Source: Paenibacillus alginolyticus DSM 5050 = NBRC 15375 (GTDB lineage: Bacteria; Bacillota; Bacilli; Paenibacillales; NBRC-103111). Taken from it: DNA of 51,401 nucleotides. Position numbers and translations under genes: made by a program. Shown here in pieces: positions 48,952 to 51,401 of this stretch (positions are counted from its first letter, which is position 1; each line of letters begins with the position of its first letter). The notes below the pieces were generated by a model. It was not told the DNA's origin. It saw nothing but the letters and a program-made list of their open reading frames with translations, and ran no database searches. The DNA lies in contig NZ_AUGY01000060.1 of the NCBI RefSeq assembly GCF_000422905.1, positions 1 to 51,401 on the forward strand, read 5' to 3'.

Positions 48952-51159
48952 TCATTCCTTAGTTATGTTGACTCCAGTATAGTAAGACTGAAGTATTTTC
49001 TTATAATCATAGCCTAATTCAGCATAGCCTCTTGCACCCCATTGAGACATGCCAAGTCCGTGTCCATAACCTGTGCCGCGGAATATGAACTGATCACCTT
49101 GACCTGCTGTTTGTGGGCTAGGAGGGGTCACAGGGGTGACTGGCGAAGAGGTCGGTTTGGACTGCCCTGCTGTGCCTAAAGCCGTTAAATCGGTTACCTT
49201 CAAGACTGTAGGCTGTGATTGACCACCAGACAGCACATAGACCGAATCAGAGCCAGCACTACTTGTCTGACTACTTCCTGCACCAGCAATAGCTAGGCCA
49301 CTAGGAGCTGGGGTATTACCAGTATAACTTCCTGCTTGTACAATTTCAAACCGGGTGCTGGGTAATCCCCCAAGTGCTGCACGTAAGGCATCGGGATAGG
49401 GCACCTTCACCACAACTCCGTTGGCTTTAAGTTCAGTCACCCTCCCTGAAGGTCCTCGCTTCGATATTTCAAGTGATTGCAGATCTCCGTTTACAATTAC
49501 ATCTGCTGCCGCTAATTTACTTTTAAGTTCATTACCTGTGTAAGGACCTCTAATCCAAGAAAAGGCATTTGATTCTTTTTCTTGGCCTAACACCAACACT
49601 TTCTCTTTATTGGAAAGCCTCGCGATCGAAGGATTAGCTACATTATCTACATAAGGTGCCGTACGGACATTTACACCTTGTTCCGTGGCCTCGTAGTAAG
49701 AAGCGCCCTCTTTCCCCTTCTGACCGGTGTCTCTGAGATACATGCTGTGCACGTAGCCCGTTCGACCGTCGGATAACTGAATGCGATACCAGATGGCTTT
49801 CCCTTTTTCAGCACCATCATCTGGGCTTGGCACACTTCGCAAATAAGCTAACGGATTCCCCCATACCTCTGAGGGATCTGCCGTCATTCCGCCTGAATTC
49901 GAAGAAAACACAGGTGAAATCAGTCCATTTTTATCTGATAATACTTCATCTTTCGTCGCATCAACAGCTTGTATACCCGCAGCAAATTCCTTTTGAATCC
50001 CAAAGTAAACCTGATCCAGCGTTGTATCCGTAACTTGTGCTATCTCATACTTATTGCCTTGTTTAATTGCAAATGTACGGGCAGCTACAGCTTGTGCCTT
50101 CAGCGCCTCTGTTGGCCAACCGGAACTAAGCTCAGAGCCTACGACAGCATATAAATATTGCTCCATCGGCACTTCATTCACCAAAGCTAACTTGCCATGA
50201 TATGTACTGATCTCCATGTCTCCGCGGTAACTGCGGTCAGACCGCTCTTTGACTGCAATCCCCTGACTCTTCGGATGGATCACCGTCTTTTGCTCTCCTG
50301 CTGCTGCAGCATAATGAGGCACCGAAGCGGAGCCATTGGAGGAACCCGTTACATCTGATCTGCGAAGCAAATAGGATGATTTCGTATTTACGGGTTGTAA
50401 AGGCAAGTTCGGAGCCGCTCGTAATGCTGCCTGCTTCACTGCTTCTAACTGTCCTGAAGTAGCTTCATTACCTACCCATACGCTATATGCTAGTTTACCT
50501 GCCGCATCTTCTTGCAGTGCAATATCTGCCTCGAGTCCCGCTTGATTAAACACAAGCAACTGCTGCAAAGCAGCTGCCTCATCAGCATACGTACCCGCAC
50601 TCAAATGCTGTGGACCCTTAACTACGGGAGGAGCCGATTTCGTTAACGCCGAAACGGTTGTATCTTTAAGCACTTGCGCTGCAGCGCCTTCGGCCTCTTC
50701 CTTAGAAGAGAAACTGCCGTAATAAACTTGGTACACTGTTCTGGCTTGTTTGACTCTACTTAACACATAACTATCTTCAGGCATCGCAGCTAATTTAGCA
50801 TATAAGGCTTTGGCTGCTGTGTAGTCCATCGTTTCGAGCATCATCACACTATACTGATCAATCGATAGTCGAATCGAAGTATCTGAAATCGAGGCCCACG
50901 GTTTAGCAGCTGTACCAGCTGTACCAGCCGAACTGCGCACATTGATATCCATTCCACCTGATGCAGTAAGGGTAACTACAGGTTCTACTTTCTTATATTT
51001 GGTTGAATCGATCAATAGTGCAACACGAATCTGATCTAAATGTTTGATCCCCTCTGCTTTGGCATAGGGCTCTAGCGCAGGGAATGTTCCAAAGGTCAAA
51101 GCAGCCGTCGTTATCAAAGCTATTCTCTTAGGGGTAAGCAGCTTATTTCTCCAATTCAT
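48952..51159 (-). CDS. SpoIID/LytB-domain cell wall hydrolase with SPOR-like and SH3 regions
   Basis: A 735-residue exported protein with a signal peptide (cleavage near residue 36, 'AKA'). Residues ~130-250 contain two SPOR-like repeats ('YQVYYGSFSSKEEAEGAAAQ', 'YSVWVGNEATSGQLEAVKQA'). The SpoIID domain begins about 291 and has the catalytic Glu in 'AVVGSELSSGWPTEALKAQA' (E343) and 'AARTFA'. Residues ~456-545 form SH3-like segments ('GVNVRTAPYVDN'), and the family's terminal motif 'GYGHGLGMSQWGARGYAE' is only at 697-714 after a Ser/Pro/Thr-rich linker. SpoIID enzymes are lytic transglycosylases acting on denuded glycan. ATG 51159. It precedes queA where Paenibacillus-type genomes carry such a gene. 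Confidence 0.87.
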   Translation of the reverse strand: MNWRNKLLTPKRIALITTAALTFGTFPALEPYAKAEGIKHLDQIRVALLIDSTKYKKVEPVVTLTASGGMDINVRSSAGTAGTAAKPWASISDTSIRLSIDQYSVMMLETMDYTAAKALYAKLAAMPEDSYVLSRVKQARTVYQVYYGSFSSKEEAEGAAAQVLKDTTVSALTKSAPPVVKGPQHLSAGTYADEAAALQQLLVFNQAGLEADIALQEDAAGKLAYSVWVGNEATSGQLEAVKQAALRAAPNLPLQPVNTKSSYLLRRSDVTGSSNGSASVPHYAAAAGEQKTVIHPKSQGIAVKERSDRSYRGDMEISTYHGKLALVNEVPMEQYLYAVVGSELSSGWPTEALKAQAVAARTFAIKQGNKYEIAQVTDTTLDQVYFGIQKEFAAGIQAVDATKDEVLSDKNGLISPVFSSNSGGMTADPSEVWGNPLAYLRSVPSPDDGAEKGKAIWYRIQLSDGRTGYVHSMYLRDTGQKGKEGASYYEATEQGVNVRTAPYVDNVANPSIARLSNKEKVLVLGQEKESNAFSWIRGPYTGNELKSKLAAADVIVNGDLQSLEISKRGPSGRVTELKANGVVVKVPYPDALRAALGGLPSTRFEIVQAGSYTGNTPAPSGLAIAGAGSSQTSSAGSDSVYVLSGGQSQPTVLKVTDLTALGTAGQSKPTSSPVTPVTPPSPQTAGQGDQFIFRGTGYGHGLGMSQWGARGYAELGYDYKKILQSYYTGVNITKE

Positions 51160-51347
51160 TCGACACGATTTCCTTTCTTTCGCAGCATTCTACTAAGTTA
51201 GACTCTAAAAACTGGAAGAAGTTTTGCTTAATAGAATTTTAAATAGGCTTCAGAGAAAACATCCATTCACCAATCTATTTTATGTATTTGAATTCCGTTG
51301 TTAAAAAAAATTTGATTATCCAGTTAGCTCAGGAATGTCTTTAAATA

Positions 51348-51387
51348 CGAACTAATGTTTGGTATAATGAAATCAAACATATGTTCG
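51348..51387 (+). promoter_or_regulatory. LexA-type SOS operators flanking a -10 element (gene beyond the window)
   Basis: CGAACTAATGTTTG (51348-51361) and CAAACATATGTTCG (51374-51387) each match the Gram-positive LexA box CGAAC-N4-GTTCG with one mismatch. TATAAT (51363-51368) lies between them and TTTAAA 17 bases upstream may serve as -35. GGGAGTG follows at 51387-51393 as a ribosome site, so a rightward, damage-inducible gene probably begins just past 51401. The gap 51160-51347 shows no gene. Confidence 0.7.
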
Positions 51388-51401
51388 GGAGTGATTTTTA
51401 T

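Overview
The window reads as a chromosomal segment of a spore-forming Firmicute, most likely Paenibacillus or a close relative. The evidence is gene order that follows the Bacillus subtilis pbpI-yrrO-yrrN-mltG-yrzB-yrrK-yrzL-alaS-yrrI-yrrD-iscS-cymR-mnmA and rarA-tcdA-aspS-hisS-dtd-relA-apt-recJ-secDF-comN-spoVB-yrbG-yrzE-yajC-tgt-queA series, T-box leaders, Gram-positive Shine-Dalgarno sites with frequent GTG/TTG starts, sporulation genes (spoVB, a SpoIID/LytB protein), and SecD and SecF as separate proteins rather than the fused Bacillus SecDF. The species assignment is inference. I see no tRNA, rRNA, CRISPR array or prophage.

Layout. 1-311: the 3' part of an IS630-type transposase, abutting the 3' end of pbpI. 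309-4430: pbpI and a chemotaxis receptor. 4616-12170: a leftward cluster with the tRNA U34 hydroxylation pair trhP2/trhP1, mltG, two tandem DUF1292 genes, ruvX, ireB and alaS. alaS has a consensus sigma-A promoter and a T-box. 12540-12810: a Fur-box promoter pointing right with no clear protein gene behind it (candidate iron-responsive small RNA). 12810-16491: AI-2E-type permease, zinc ribbon, PRC-barrel protein, cysteine desulfurase, CymR. 16803-19216: a rightward block, mnmA, an AlkZ-related protein and a DUF3889 secreted protein. 19211-22742: rarA and a PadR/MFS efflux pair.

22957-27294: T-box, hisS, aspS, tcdA, with a tandem hairpin repeat between the two synthetase genes. 27336-28156: divergent HxlR regulator and DoxX gene sharing operator-like repeats. 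28157-28979: a hairpin-rich gap, then an extremely acidic 100-residue protein behind a phased heptamer array. 29031-34157: a membrane-anchored FAD protein, a small unknown gene, dtd and relA. 34290-40500: secD, secF, CDF transporter, recJ, apt. 40598-46274: comN, spoVB, yrbG, an ion transporter, yrzE and a PAP2 phosphatase. 46342-51159: yajC, tgt, queA and a SpoIID/LytB protein. The last 60 bases hold a sigma-A -10 element between two LexA-like boxes, for a rightward gene outside the window.

Two themes run through the segment. One is tRNA biology: three aminoacyl-tRNA synthetases, thiolation (cysteine desulfurase plus MnmA), queuosine (Tgt, QueA), hydroxyuridine (TrhP1/2), cyclic t6A (TcdA) and D-aminoacyl proofreading (Dtd). 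The other is envelope biogenesis and secretion: PbpI, MltG, SecDF/YajC, SpoVB and SpoIID/LytB. Most of the region is conserved core genome. The unexplained features are in the intergenic spaces, chiefly the Fur promoter, the hairpin and heptamer region before the acidic gene, and the hisS-aspS spacer.
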